In this document: one piece after another, positions 1-10,200 of the stretch
Numbering within the stretch: the stretch's first letter is position 1
Layout of the letters: every line of letters starts with the position of its first letter
Assembly (NCBI RefSeq): GCF_041051975.1
Contig: NZ_CP163435.1
Location: forward strand, 8,958,501 to 9,022,500
Origin: Streptomyces sp. R21
GTDB taxonomy: Bacteria; Actinomycetota; Actinomycetes; Streptomycetales; Streptomycetaceae
Direction of reading: 5' to 3'
DNA length: 64,000 nt
Program-made: the position numbers and the translations under genes
Notes under the pieces: model-generated
The model's database searches: none
What the model saw: only the letters and a program-made list of their open reading frames with translations
Told to the model about the DNA's origin: nothing

Positions 1-498
1 GTGTGGGCCGGCCTGGCACTCGCGGGGGTCCTCCTGCTCGGCCGCGGCGGTTTCGCCGAACTCAACCTCGCGGGGGCCGGCTTCGCCCTCGCGGCGGGCG
101 CCATGTGGGCGGCGTACATCGTCTTCAACGCCCGGGCGGGAGCCCGCTTTCCGCGCCTGGACGGCCTGGCCGTCGCGATGGCCGTGGCCGCGCTGGTGAG
201 CCTGCCCCTGGGCATCGGCTCGGCGGGCGGCACCTTGCTGAGGCCGGACGTACTGGGACTCGGGCTGGTGATCGCCGTACTGTCCTCAGGGCTGCCGTAC
301 ACCCTGGAACTGCTGGCCCTACGGCGGCTGCCGACGGCGACCTTCGCGGTGCTGATGAGCCTGGCACCGGCGCTCGCCGCGCTGGCCGGATTCCTGGTGC
401 TGGGCCAGACGCTGTCCCCGCTGGAGTGCGTGGCCATCGCCCTGGTGGTCGCGGCGAGCGCGGGAGCGGTGCGCAGCGGGGCCGGGGAGCGGGCCTAG
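1..498 (+). CDS. EamA/DMT-family transporter, C-terminal part (cut by window edge)
   Basis: This is the end of a drug/metabolite transporter of the EamA family, an inner-membrane protein that usually has ten transmembrane helices and moves small metabolites. The visible 165 residues hold about five hydrophobic helices. They end with the family-typical helix pair in which an SxLPYxLE segment is followed by a helix around LMSLAPALAALAG and then an LGQ-L-x-E-C/W stretch. The GTG at position 1 is probably internal, because the first half of the protein should lie before the window. The substrate cannot be read from the sequence. No operon partner is visible inside the window. Confidence 0.8.
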   Translation: MWAGLALAGVLLLGRGGFAELNLAGAGFALAAGAMWAAYIVFNARAGARFPRLDGLAVAMAVAALVSLPLGIGSAGGTLLRPDVLGLGLVIAVLSSGLPYTLELLALRRLPTATFAVLMSLAPALAALAGFLVLGQTLSPLECVAIALVVAASAGAVRSGAGERA

Positions 499-834
499 CG
501 CAGGGGTGCGGGCGCCCGCGTGTGTGCGCAGGGTGCGCCCGCCCTGGGCCGGCGCGGTATGCGCTCAGCCGATGAAGTGGTCGGCCGCTTCGGCGAGGGT
601 GTGGTGGAGGTCGAGCGCCCAGTTGCGCAGCCCGGCCTGGACGAATGGGCGCGCTCCCCAGCCACCCCGTGCGGTCACGTGCGTGTCATTGACATCAGGA
701 GTCAGTCCTCTACCGTTGACCCCCGCACAGCATGTCGCACAGGTTTCGATATCTCGAACAGGCACCTGGAACACCACCCAGTGGGGCGGGGAACGGGACT
801 CGCCGCCCCATGTCATAGACATGCGGAGGACTTC
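499..834. other. Intergenic region with a possible minus-strand gene remnant
   Basis: These 336 bases separate the EamA gene from the GH127 gene. On the minus strand, roughly 660 down to a stop at 565, a short stretch reads like the C-terminus of a real protein (AGLRNWALDLHHTLAEAADH, then FIG and stop). I see no start or upstream body for it, so it may be a decayed 3' end or chance. The GH127 promoter should lie within about 660-830, and an inverted repeat is listed separately. A perfect GC palindrome sits at 508-519 just after the EamA stop. Confidence 0.35.
745..758. promoter_or_regulatory. Inverted repeat TTCGA-N4-TCGAA upstream of GH127 gene
   Basis: The sequence TTCGATATCTCGAA has perfect 5-bp arms around a 4-bp centre, about 77 bases before the GTG start of the glycosidase. 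LacI-type sugar repressors of Streptomyces bind short dyads in this position before glycosidase genes, so this is a plausible operator. No regulator gene is adjacent and binding is inferred only. Confidence 0.3.
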
Positions 835-3390
835 GTGACCCCACCCCTCGGCAGACGGTCGTTCCTCACCGTGGCCGGCGCCGCCGCCACGGCGCTGACC
901 GTGACGGACGGCTCCGCGGCTCAGGCGGCCGCGCCACGCCCCGCCGACCGGACCCGCCAACTGGCCACCCGGGTAAGGCCGTTCCCGCTCACCGCGGTAA
1001 CCCTGCTGGCCGGACCGTTCAAGGACAATCAGAGCCGCAACACCGCCTATCTGCGCTTCGTCGACATCGACCGGCTGCTGCACACCTTCCGCCTGAACGT
1101 CGGCCTGCCCAGCACCGCCCAGCCCTGCGGCGGCTGGGAGGGCCCGAGCATCGAACTGCGCGGGCACTCCACCGGCCACCTCCTGTCGGGCCTCGCCCTC
1201 GCGTACGCCAACGCAGGCGACACCGCCCTGCGCGACAAGGGCCGCCGACTGGTCACCGCCCTGGCCGCATGTCAGAACGCGTCCCCGTCGGCGGGCTTCG
1301 GCAAGGGCTATCTGTCGGCCTTCCCGGAGAGCTTCTTCGACCGGCTGGAGGCCGGTACGGGCGTCTGGGCCCCCTACTACACCCTGCACAAGATCATGGC
1401 GGGCCTGGTGGACCAGTACATACTGGCCGGGAACGACCAGGCCCTCGACGTGCTCCTGCGCAAGGGGGAGTGGGTCAACCAGCGCACCGCCAGGCTGAGT
1501 TACGAGCAGATGCAGCGCGTGCTGGAGACCGAGTTCGGCGGCATGAACGACGTGTTCGCCGACCTGCACGCCATCACCGGCGACGCCGTCTGGCTGCAGG
1601 TCGCCGAACGCTTCACCCACGCCCGGGTCTTCGACCCGCTGGCTGCCGGAGAGGACCGGCTCGCCGGACTGCATGCCAACACCCAGATCCCGAAGATGGT
1701 CGGGGCGATACGGCTGTGGCAGGAGGGCCTGCCCGACCGCTACCGCACGATCGCCGGCAACTTCTGGCAGATCGTCACCGACCACCACTCCTACGTCATC
1801 GGCGGCAACAGCAACGGCGAGGGCTTCCACGAACCCGACGTCGTCGCGGGGCAGTTGTCCAACGGCACGTGCGAGAACTGCAACAGCTACAACATGCTCA
1901 AGCTGACCCGTCTGCTGCACTTCGAGGCACCGGACCGCACCGACCTCCTCGACTACTACGAGCGCACCCTGTTCAACCAGATGCTGGGCGAGCAGGACCC
2001 GGACTCCGCGCACGGCTTCAACATCTACTACACCGGCCTCGGGCCGGGCTCCTTCAAGCAGCAGCCCTCCTTCATGGGCACGGACCCGAACGCCTACTCC
2101 ACCGACTACGACAACTTCTCCTGTGACCACGGCACTGGCATGGAGACGCACGCGAAGTTCGCCGACACGATCTACACGCACGACGACAAGCGGCTGCTGG
2201 TCAACCTGTTCATCCCCTCCCAGGTCCGCTGGCAGGAGAAGAACATCACCTGGCGGCAGACCACGAACCTGCCCGACGCCCCCTCGACCGCGCTCACCGT
2301 CACCGCCGGAGGCGCCACCCACCAGTTGCTGATCCGCATCCCGGCCTGGGCGTCCGGAGCCCGCGTCGCACTGAACGGCCGTACCCTCTCCAACCGCCCC
2401 GCGGCGGGCAGTTGGCTGACCCTCGACCGCGCCTGGCGCCTCGGCGACCGCGTCGAGGTCACCCTCCCCATGCGTACGACCGTGGAGGCCACCCCCGACG
2501 ACCCCGACGTGAAGGCCGTCCTGCACGGCCCGGTGGTCCTGGCCGGAGCGTACGGCGACACGGCCAGTGGGTGGATGCACCGCCTGGACACCTCCACCAT
2601 CCGGCAGGCGTCGGCCAGTCCGCTGCGGCTCACCGCGACCGCCGACGGCGAGGCCGTCACGCTGCTGCCCATCGCCCGCGTCCACCACCAGTACTACGAC
2701 GTCTACTGGCTGACCGGTCAACCCCCGTCGCCGCCTCCCGAGTTCGCCGCCTGGCATCGCTTCGACGAGACCTCGGGCACGACGGCAGCCGACGCCACCG
2801 GCAACGCCAGGACCGCGACCCTCGCAGGCGGTGCCTCCTGGACCCAGGGGCGCACCGGCGGAGCCGTCGCCCTGGACGGGGAGAACGGCCATGTCGCCCT
2901 CGCCGACGACCTGTTGGCGGGCGCGTCCGCCTACTCCGTGGCGACCTGGCTGAAGCTGGCCGGCCAACCGGCGGGCTGGAGCCGGATCTTCGACATCGGC
3001 ACCGGCGTCAGCGCCAACATGTTCCTGACCCCGCTGAGCGACACGGGCACCCTGCGCTACGCGATCACCGCGGGCGGCGGGGGAGCGGAGCAGCGCATCA
3101 ACGCCGACCCGCTGCCCACGGACCGCTGGGTCCACGTGGCCGTGACCTATGCGGCCGGCACCGCCGTGCTGTACGTCGACGGCCAGGAGGCGGGCCGCAA
3201 CAGTGCCGTCACCGTCGAACCGCGCTACTTCGGCAACCACATCCGGGCCGCGTACATCGGCAGGTCCCAGTACGCGGACCCGTACCTGAAGGCGGCGGTG
3301 GACGACTTCCGCGTCTACGGCAGAGGACTGAGCGCGGCCGAGGTCGCGGCGCTGGCCCAGGGCGCGGCCGTACGCGCGAAGGGAGTGTGA
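835..3390 (+). CDS. Secreted GH127/GH146-like beta-L-arabinofuranosidase (DUF1680) with C-terminal LamG domain
   Basis: The 851-residue product is predicted to be exported by the Tat system (GRRSFLTV motif at residues 6-13, then an Ala-rich stretch) and to remove beta-linked L-arabinofuranose from plant or hydroxyproline-linked glycans. The DUF1680 alpha/alpha-barrel fills about residues 45-610, and a LamG/concanavalin-like domain about 640-845 probably binds carbohydrate. The family metal and catalytic region is visible as GEGFHEP, then TCENCNSYNML (C346, E347, C349), then FSCDHGTGME (C430). Characterised relatives usually have two adjacent cysteines where this protein has C430-D431. The GTG at 835 was chosen because GGAGGA precedes it and the Tat signal starts there; longer in-frame extensions lack a signal. 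It probably acts alone or with the broken GH2 gene that follows. Confidence 0.85.
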   Translation: MTPPLGRRSFLTVAGAAATALTVTDGSAAQAAAPRPADRTRQLATRVRPFPLTAVTLLAGPFKDNQSRNTAYLRFVDIDRLLHTFRLNVGLPSTAQPCGGWEGPSIELRGHSTGHLLSGLALAYANAGDTALRDKGRRLVTALAACQNASPSAGFGKGYLSAFPESFFDRLEAGTGVWAPYYTLHKIMAGLVDQYILAGNDQALDVLLRKGEWVNQRTARLSYEQMQRVLETEFGGMNDVFADLHAITGDAVWLQVAERFTHARVFDPLAAGEDRLAGLHANTQIPKMVGAIRLWQEGLPDRYRTIAGNFWQIVTDHHSYVIGGNSNGEGFHEPDVVAGQLSNGTCENCNSYNMLKLTRLLHFEAPDRTDLLDYYERTLFNQMLGEQDPDSAHGFNIYYTGLGPGSFKQQPSFMGTDPNAYSTDYDNFSCDHGTGMETHAKFADTIYTHDDKRLLVNLFIPSQVRWQEKNITWRQTTNLPDAPSTALTVTAGGATHQLLIRIPAWASGARVALNGRTLSNRPAAGSWLTLDRAWRLGDRVEVTLPMRTTVEATPDDPDVKAVLHGPVVLAGAYGDTASGWMHRLDTSTIRQASASPLRLTATADGEAVTLLPIARVHHQYYDVYWLTGQPPSPPPEFAAWHRFDETSGTTAADATGNARTATLAGGASWTQGRTGGAVALDGENGHVALADDLLAGASAYSVATWLKLAGQPAGWSRIFDIGTGVSANMFLTPLSDTGTLRYAITAGGGGAEQRINADPLPTDRWVHVAVTYAAGTAVLYVDGQEAGRNSAVTVEPRYFGNHIRAAYIGRSQYADPYLKAAVDDFRVYGRGLSAAEVAALAQGAAVRAKGV

Positions 3391-3391
3391 A

Positions 3392-3637
3392 GTGCAGCCG
3401 CACAGCCGGGGTGTGACGCGACGTCAGGCCATCGTGCTCGGCGCGGTGACGGCGGGCACGGTCGCGTTCGAGGTCGACGGGTCCACCGCAGCCGTACCAG
3501 AGACCGCGACCGCGTCGAGGACCGGACCCGCACGTGAGCGGTTCTTCAACGACGGGTGGCGCTTCCTGCGGGGCGATGCCCAGTCGCCGTCGTTACTGCG
3601 CTCGGCCACGGTCGCGTTGCCGGTGGTGGAAGAGTGA
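3392..3637 (+). pseudogene. Truncated GH2-type glycosidase remnant (signal peptide plus first residues only)
   Basis: This 81-codon frame starts with GTG one base after the GH127 stop. It encodes a Tat-like leader (TRRQAIVLGAVTAGTVA), then about 25 linker residues, then RERFFNDGWRFLRGDA. That last stretch is the usual first strand of secreted GH2 beta-galactosidases/beta-glucuronidases, in which F-N-x-x-W-x-F-x-x-G-D opens the sugar-binding domain. The reading stops about 16 codons later, whereas the family needs 600-1000 residues. It contains a TTA leucine codon (3593-3595). I read it as the 5' stub of a GH2 gene once co-transcribed with the GH127 gene, with the rest deleted. Confidence 0.6.
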
Positions 3638-3688
3638 CGGGGCCCTAGGCTGCCACTCGGCACCGATTTCTACCCAGGAGCGCGCATC

Positions 3689-4237
3689 ATGTTCGACCCC
3701 GCCCGGAAGCACCCGTACCCCGATGCCCTCTCACCGGACGAAGCGCCCGCGCCGCACCCACTTCTGGCGCCGCTGATCGGGATTCTGGGCACCTGGGCCG
3801 GTCGGGGCCGTGGCGAGTACCCGACGCTCGCCGAGGAGTTCGTGTACGAGCAGGAGATCAGCTTCCGTCACGACGGGCGGCCGTTTCTCCACTTCGAGTC
3901 GCGTGCCTGGCTGCTCGATGCGGACGGCACCCCGCTGCGGCCGTCGGCTCGCGAGAGCGGCTGGTGGCGGTTGCAGCCCGACGGGCGTGTGGAGGCTCTG
4001 ATCACCCAGCCCACCGGAATCGCGGAGATCCTGGTCGGCCGTGCCGTCGCCGGCACGGCCGACCTCGCCACCCATGAGGTGGCCCGCACTCCCACGGCCA
4101 AGGAGGTCACCGCCACCCGCCGCCGCTACACCCTGACCGACCAGGACACGCTCAGCTTCGCCCACGACCTCGCCGCGGTGGGGCAGCCGCTGCAACACCA
4201 CTTGTCGGCGCAGCTCCGTCGCGTGGAGCGAGGCTGA
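3689..4237 (+). CDS. Nitrobindin-like heme-binding beta-barrel protein (FABP-like, DUF1794)
   Basis: The 182-residue protein belongs to the nitrobindin/THAP4 C-terminal family, small cytoplasmic beta-barrels that hold ferric heme and react with nitric oxide or peroxynitrite. The diagnostic GTWAGRGRGEYP is at residues 34-45. The C-terminal strand carries a His pair (H170, H171) in QHHLSAQLRR, where the axial heme ligand is expected. Full family length is present, with no signal peptide. It sits 52 bases before the polyketide synthase but has no obvious role there. A nitric oxide synthase lies 46 kb downstream, so an NO-related role is conceivable but only inference. Confidence 0.85.
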   Translation: MFDPARKHPYPDALSPDEAPAPHPLLAPLIGILGTWAGRGRGEYPTLAEEFVYEQEISFRHDGRPFLHFESRAWLLDADGTPLRPSARESGWWRLQPDGRVEALITQPTGIAEILVGRAVAGTADLATHEVARTPTAKEVTATRRRYTLTDQDTLSFAHDLAAVGQPLQHHLSAQLRRVERG

Positions 4238-4289
4238 TCGTCCGGCGAACGGGATGATCAACGGTCGTGGGGCACCGTACGGTTGAGTA

Positions 4290-7200
4290 GTGGACCTTGT
4301 TCGAGAAGAGTTGTTACGGCCCCTCGTGGCGCTGCTCTCCCAACACCCTGCGGAGCGCCCGGCGTTCACCGACTCCCGCCGCACGGTGACGTACGGGGAT
4401 CTGCTGCTGAGCAGCGGGCGGATCGCGTCCGGGCTCGGGGTGGCCCGGGGCGACCGGGTACTCCTCCATGTGGGCAGTCGTGTCGAGTTCGTCACCTACG
4501 CCCTGGCGGTACTGCGCTCGGCCGCTGTCGGTGTGCCGTTGAGCGTGCGGGCGACCGAGGCCGAGCTCGCCCACTACGCCGACGATTCCGGTGCGACGCT
4601 GCTCATCACCGAGGCTCGGCACGCGGCGATGGCGGAGCGGCTGCGCGAGCGACAGCCGGATCTGCGTGTGCTGATCGCCGAGGACGGTCCCACCGCGGCG
4701 TCGGGCCCGCCCCGTGACGACCTCGGTATCGACGAGCCGGCCTGGCTGCTCTACACCTCCGGCACGACCGGTCGGCAGAAGGGAGTGCTGACCACCCAGC
4801 GCGCGATGCTCTGGTCGGCGGCCGCCTGCTACGCCCCGATGTTCGGGCTGTCCGAACAGGACACCATTCTCTGGCCGTTGCCGATGCACCACTGCTTCGC
4901 GCTCTCGTTCGCGCTCGTCGGCACGGTGGCGACCGGCGCGCATACGAGGATCGTCGACGGGGACCTGGCAGCGGTACTCGCCGAACATCCTGGCTGTGTG
5001 CTGGCCGGAGTGCCCGCCACCTATGCCCAACTGGCCTACGAAGACGGGGACATGGGCGTTCCGCCGCGGCTGTGCATCACGGCCGGTGCGCCCTGCACCG
5101 CGGCGACGCGCGCCGCGGTCATGGACCTGTTCGGCACGCCACTGCTGGACTGCTACGGCGCCACCGAGACCAGCGGCAAGATCGCCGTCCAACTGCCGGG
5201 CGAGACAGGCGGGATGGACGGGATGGGCGACACGGGGCTGACACCCGTGCACGGGGTCGATGTCCGCGTCGTGGACGGGGAGATCCTGGTCCGCACCCCG
5301 GGACTCATGCTCGGCTACCACGGGCAACCCGCCTCCTCGGTCGACGACGGCTGGTACCGGACCGGTGACGCGGGGCGGTTCGAGGGCGGTCGGCTCACCG
5401 TCGCCGGCCGGCTCGACGACGTGATCATCTGCGGTGGTCAGAACGTCCACCCGCTGGAGGTGGAAGCCGTGATCGCGGAATCGCCCTCGGTGCGTGACGT
5501 CCTCGTGGTCGGCTCGCCCGACGACCTGGCGGGCGAAGTACCGGTGGCGTTCGTCGTGCCGGACGCGGACGGCTTCGATCCCGAGGAGCTGCGTCGGCTG
5601 TGCCTGCGGCGGCTCAGCCTGTACAAGGTGCCGGTGGAATTCCGCCGGGTCGAGACGATTCCGCGTACGGCCTCGGGCAAGCCCCTGCGCAGGGCGATGG
5701 CGGAACAGGCGGCGGAACGAGGTGAGTTGAGCCGGACGGGGCTGGAGGAACTCGTCCGCGAGGAGGTCGCAGCGCTGTGCGACGGCGACGGCGGTGGCGG
5801 TGGCGACGGTGGTGGTCCCGGCTTCGGCGCGGGTGAGAGCGGCAGCGACCGGTGGCACGATCGCGCCTTCACGGACCTGGGCCTCTCGTCCTTGGGCGGC
5901 GTGCAACTGCGACGTCGCATCGCCGCCCGTACCGGCCTCGCTCTGCCGCAATCCCTCGTCTACGACTTTCCGACCCCGGGTGAACTGATCGACGCGCTCG
6001 CTCGAATGATGAGCAGGCGGGAACCGGTGTCCGGCTCCGGGCAGGCATCCCAGTCCCTCCCGGACGCGGGGGCCGCGCGCCCCGGTACGCACGAGCCGAT
6101 CGCCATCGTGGCGATGGCGTGCCGGTATCCGGGCGGTGTGGAGTCGCCGGAGGATCTCTGGCGGCTGGTCTCCGACGGTGTCGACGCGACCGGGGACTTC
6201 CCCGCCGACCGGGGCTGGGACCTGGACACCCTGTACGACACCGACCCGGACCGGATCGGCGGCTCCACCACCCGGCGTGGCGGCTTCCTGTACGGCGCGG
6301 CCGACTTCGATGCCGGGATGTTCCGCATCTCGCCGAGCGAGGCACTCGCCACCGACCCGCAGCAGCGGTTGCTGCTGGAGACATCCTGGGAACTCTTCGA
6401 ACGCGCGGGCATCGACACCACGACACTGCGCGCCAGCGGAAGCGGTACTGGTGGCGGCGGCGCGGCGGGCGTGTTCATCGGTGTCATGAACGAGGACTAC
6501 GCAAGCCGGTTCGAGTCGCATGAGCTGGAGGGGCGGCTGGGCATCGGGTCCTCGCACGCCGTCGCGTCCGGACGGATCTCCTACACGTTCGGGCTGACCG
6601 GCCCCGCCGTCACCGTCGACACGGCCTGCTCGTCGTCGCTGGTCGCCCTGCACTGGGCGGCGAAGGCGTTGCGCACGGGCGAATGCTCCCTCGCGGTGGC
6701 CGGTGGTGCGACGGTGATGTCGACGCCGAGGACGTTCCTGGCGTTCAGCAGGCAGCGCGGCCTGTCGCCGGACGGTCGCTGCCGGTCCTACGCGGCGGAC
6801 GCCGACGGTACGGCGTGGTCGGAGGGCGTCGGGATCGTCCTGCTGGAGCGGCTCAGCGATGCCCGTCGCAACGGCCACCCGGTGCTGGCGGTGCTACGGG
6901 GTTCGGCGATGAACGCGGACGGCGCGTCCAACGGCCTCACCGCGCCCAGCGCACGCGCGCAGCGCGAGGTGATCCGGTCGGCGCTCGCGGACGCCGGGCT
7001 GTCCACGGCGGACGTCGACGCGGTCGACGGACATGGGACGGCCACACCGCTGGGCGACCCGATCGAGGCGGAAGCGCTGCTCGCGACGTACGGCCAGGAC
7101 CGGGACCAGGACCGGCCGCTGTGGCTCGGCTCGGTGAAGTCCAACCTCGGGCACACTCAGGCGGCGGCGGGCGTGGCAGGCGTGATCAAAATGGTCGAGG

Positions 7201-10200
7201 CGCTGCGGCACGAGCAGTTGCCCCCCTCGCTGTACGCCGACCGGCCGAGTCCGCGGATCGACTGGTCGGCAGGCAGGGTGTCGCTCCTCGCTGCGGGCCG
7301 GCCGTGGCCGACGTCCGACCGGACGCGCCGCGCGGCTGTCTCCTCGTTCGGGATCGGCGGCACCAACGCACACGTGATCATCGAGGAGGCTCCGCCCGAG
7401 GACGCGTGTACGGACACCGCCACGGGCACAGTCACCGGCACAGCCACGGGGACGGGCCGTGACGCCGGCGCGGCTGCCGCCCAGGCCCGGGTCAACGACC
7501 CAGTGGCGCAACGAGAGTTCCCCACCCCGCCATGGCTGCTCAGCGGCGCCGACGGCCCCGCCCTGCGTTCCGTCGCCGCCGGGCTCCTTCAGGCGCCGGA
7601 CGACATCGATGTCGGCTACACCCTGGCGGTGGGCCGTACGGCACTCGCTCACCGCGCCGTGATCGCGGCCGGTGACCGGGCCGCCCTGCGTGCGCTGGCG
7701 GCCGGTGAACGTGCGGGGGCGACGGTGCCCGCCGCCGCGTGCCTCGCGTTCCTGTTCAGTGGCCAGGGTGCCCAACGGGCGGGAATGGGCCGGGAGTTGG
7801 CGCGGGCCTTCCCTGTGTTCACCGAGGCCTTCGACCAGGCGTGCCGGGCGCTCGGCGGTTCGGTGCGGGAGTTGGCCTTCGGTGGCGAACCGTTGGACCG
7901 CACCGACCAGGCGCAGGCCACCCTGTTCGCGTTCGAAGTCGCGCTGTACCGGCTGCTGGAATCCTGGGGTGTGCGGCCGGATGTGCTCGTCGGTCATTCG
8001 GTCGGGGAGATCGCCGCCGCGCATGTGGCCGGTGTTCTGTCGCTGGACGACGCGGCGACGCTCGTCACCGCCCGCGGGCGCTTGATGGCGGAGCTGCCCG
8101 CCGGCGGCGTCATGATCGCGGTGGACGCCACCGAGGCCGAGGTCGCGCCGCTGGTGGCCGAGGTCGCCGGCCGGGTCTCGATCGCAGCGGTCAACGGCCC
8201 GCACGCCGTGGTGGTGTCCGGCGAGGAGGCCGCTACGACCGCCGTGGCCCGACGGTTCGGTCGCAGCACGTCCCTGCGCGTCAGCCACGCGTTCCACTCG
8301 CCGCTGATGGAACCCATGCTCGACGCGTTCCGCGAAGTCGCACGGAGTCTGACCTACCACCGACCCGAGATCCCATTGATCTCCGGCCTGACGGGCAGGT
8401 TCTCCGACGAGATGTGCTCGGCCGAGTACTGGGTGAGGCACGCGCGGCACACCGTCCGCTTCTCCGACGCGATCTCCACTCTCGCCGAATCCGGTGTGAC
8501 CAGCTGCCTCGAAGTCGGCCCGGACGCCGTGCTCAGCCGTGCCGCAGCGGCCGTGCTTCCCGCGACGGTTCCCGCGGTGCCGGCGACGCGCGCCGGTAGT
8601 GACGAGGGCGAGACGCTGCTCGCGGGGCTCGGCGCGGTGCACACGGCAGGGGTCTACGTCGACTGGCGATCCGTGTTCGCGGGCAGCGACGCCCGGCTGT
8701 TCCCGCTGCCCACCTATCCCTTCCAGCGCAGCCGCTACTGGCTCGATCCACCGCAGCCCGGTGGCGGCGGTCGCGACCACGCGCTGCTCGAACCGGCACT
8801 CGTCGCCCCCGATTCGCCGCGGATCGTGCACGGTGGCTCGATCGCCGTGCGAGCCCACGGCTGGCTGGCCGACCATGTCGTCGGCGACTCGGCCCTGGTC
8901 CCCGCGACCGCGTTCGTCGACATCGCACTGCACGCCGGTGCGGGGGCCGGTGTCGACGAGCTGACGATCGAGGCACCGCTGCGGCTGGCGGCGGCCGACA
9001 CCGTCCAACTCCAGGTGGTCGTCGACGGGCAGCGCATCGACATCTACGCCAAGCAGCGTGCTGCCGACCGGTGGACGCGACACGCCTCGGGCCGGCTGTC
9101 GCAGCGCGGTCCGGCACCTGAGCCGTACCGCGCGGAATGGCCTCCTGCCGATGCGACCCAGCTGGACGTGGCGGGCCGATACGACACCTTCGCGTACGGG
9201 CCGGCGTTCCGCGCGGTGACCGCCCTGTGGAGCCGAGGCGACGAAGTGTTCGCCGAGGTCTCCCTTCCCGACGGCGTCGCGGGCAGGTTCGGGCTGCACC
9301 CCGTGCTGCTCGACGCGGCGGTCCACGTGGCGGCGCTGGCCGAGGGGCCGTCCGGCGGGGCCCGAGTGCCCTTCGTGTGGAACGGCGTCGAGCTGTACGC
9401 ACCGGGCACGAGAAGCGCACGGATCCGATGTGTGCGCACCGGTTCCGACACCATCGGGGTGTACCTCTTCGACGACGCCGGCGAGCCGGTCGCGACCGTG
9501 GCGTCGATGTTCACCAGGCCGATGGCGCCGCAGGACACCATGCTCTTCCGCCCGCAGTGGATCCCGGTACCGGCCGTACCGGCCACCGGTGAGACGACGG
9601 TCGTCGAAATCGTCGACGGCCGGAGCGGCGCTGTCCGGAGTGCCGACGACCGGAGCGTCGCAGTCCGGTCCTTGACAACACGCGCGCTGGACGCGCTGCA
9701 CGCCTGGCAGGGGCAGGGGCAGGGGCAGGAGCACGACGGGCATGGGCGCGACGGTCATGGGCAAGGGCACCGCGGCCGACTCGTCGTCGTCACCAGGAAC
9801 GCCACGACCCCCGACCCGGACCTCGCGGCAGCCGCCGTGGGCGGCCTGGTGAGCGCTGCCGCCGCCGAGCATCCGGAGCGGATCACTCTGGTCGACCTGG
9901 ACTCCGACCTTCCGGTGGACCGCGTGCTGGACCTCGTAGGCGGCAACCACGAACCGCAACTGGCCATCCGCGACGGCGTACCGCACGCGCTGCGGATCCG
10001 GCGTGCGGCACCGAGCGACACCCGGCCGATCGACCCGTCCGGAACCGTGCTGATCACGGGTGGCACGGGCGCGCTCGGCGCACTGCTCGCCCGGCATCTG
10101 GTCCACGAGCACGGCGTACGGCATCTCGTCCTGGTCAGTCGGCGCGGCCCGGCGGCCCCGGACGCGGAGCATCTGCGGACGGAACTGTCCGAACTGGGCG

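Noticed and set aside
565..3240. Long minus-strand open frame of 891 codons
   Set aside because: It is antisense to the GH127 gene, whose plus-strand frame has a signal peptide and clear domains. High GC keeps shadow frames open; the product has no recognisable fold.
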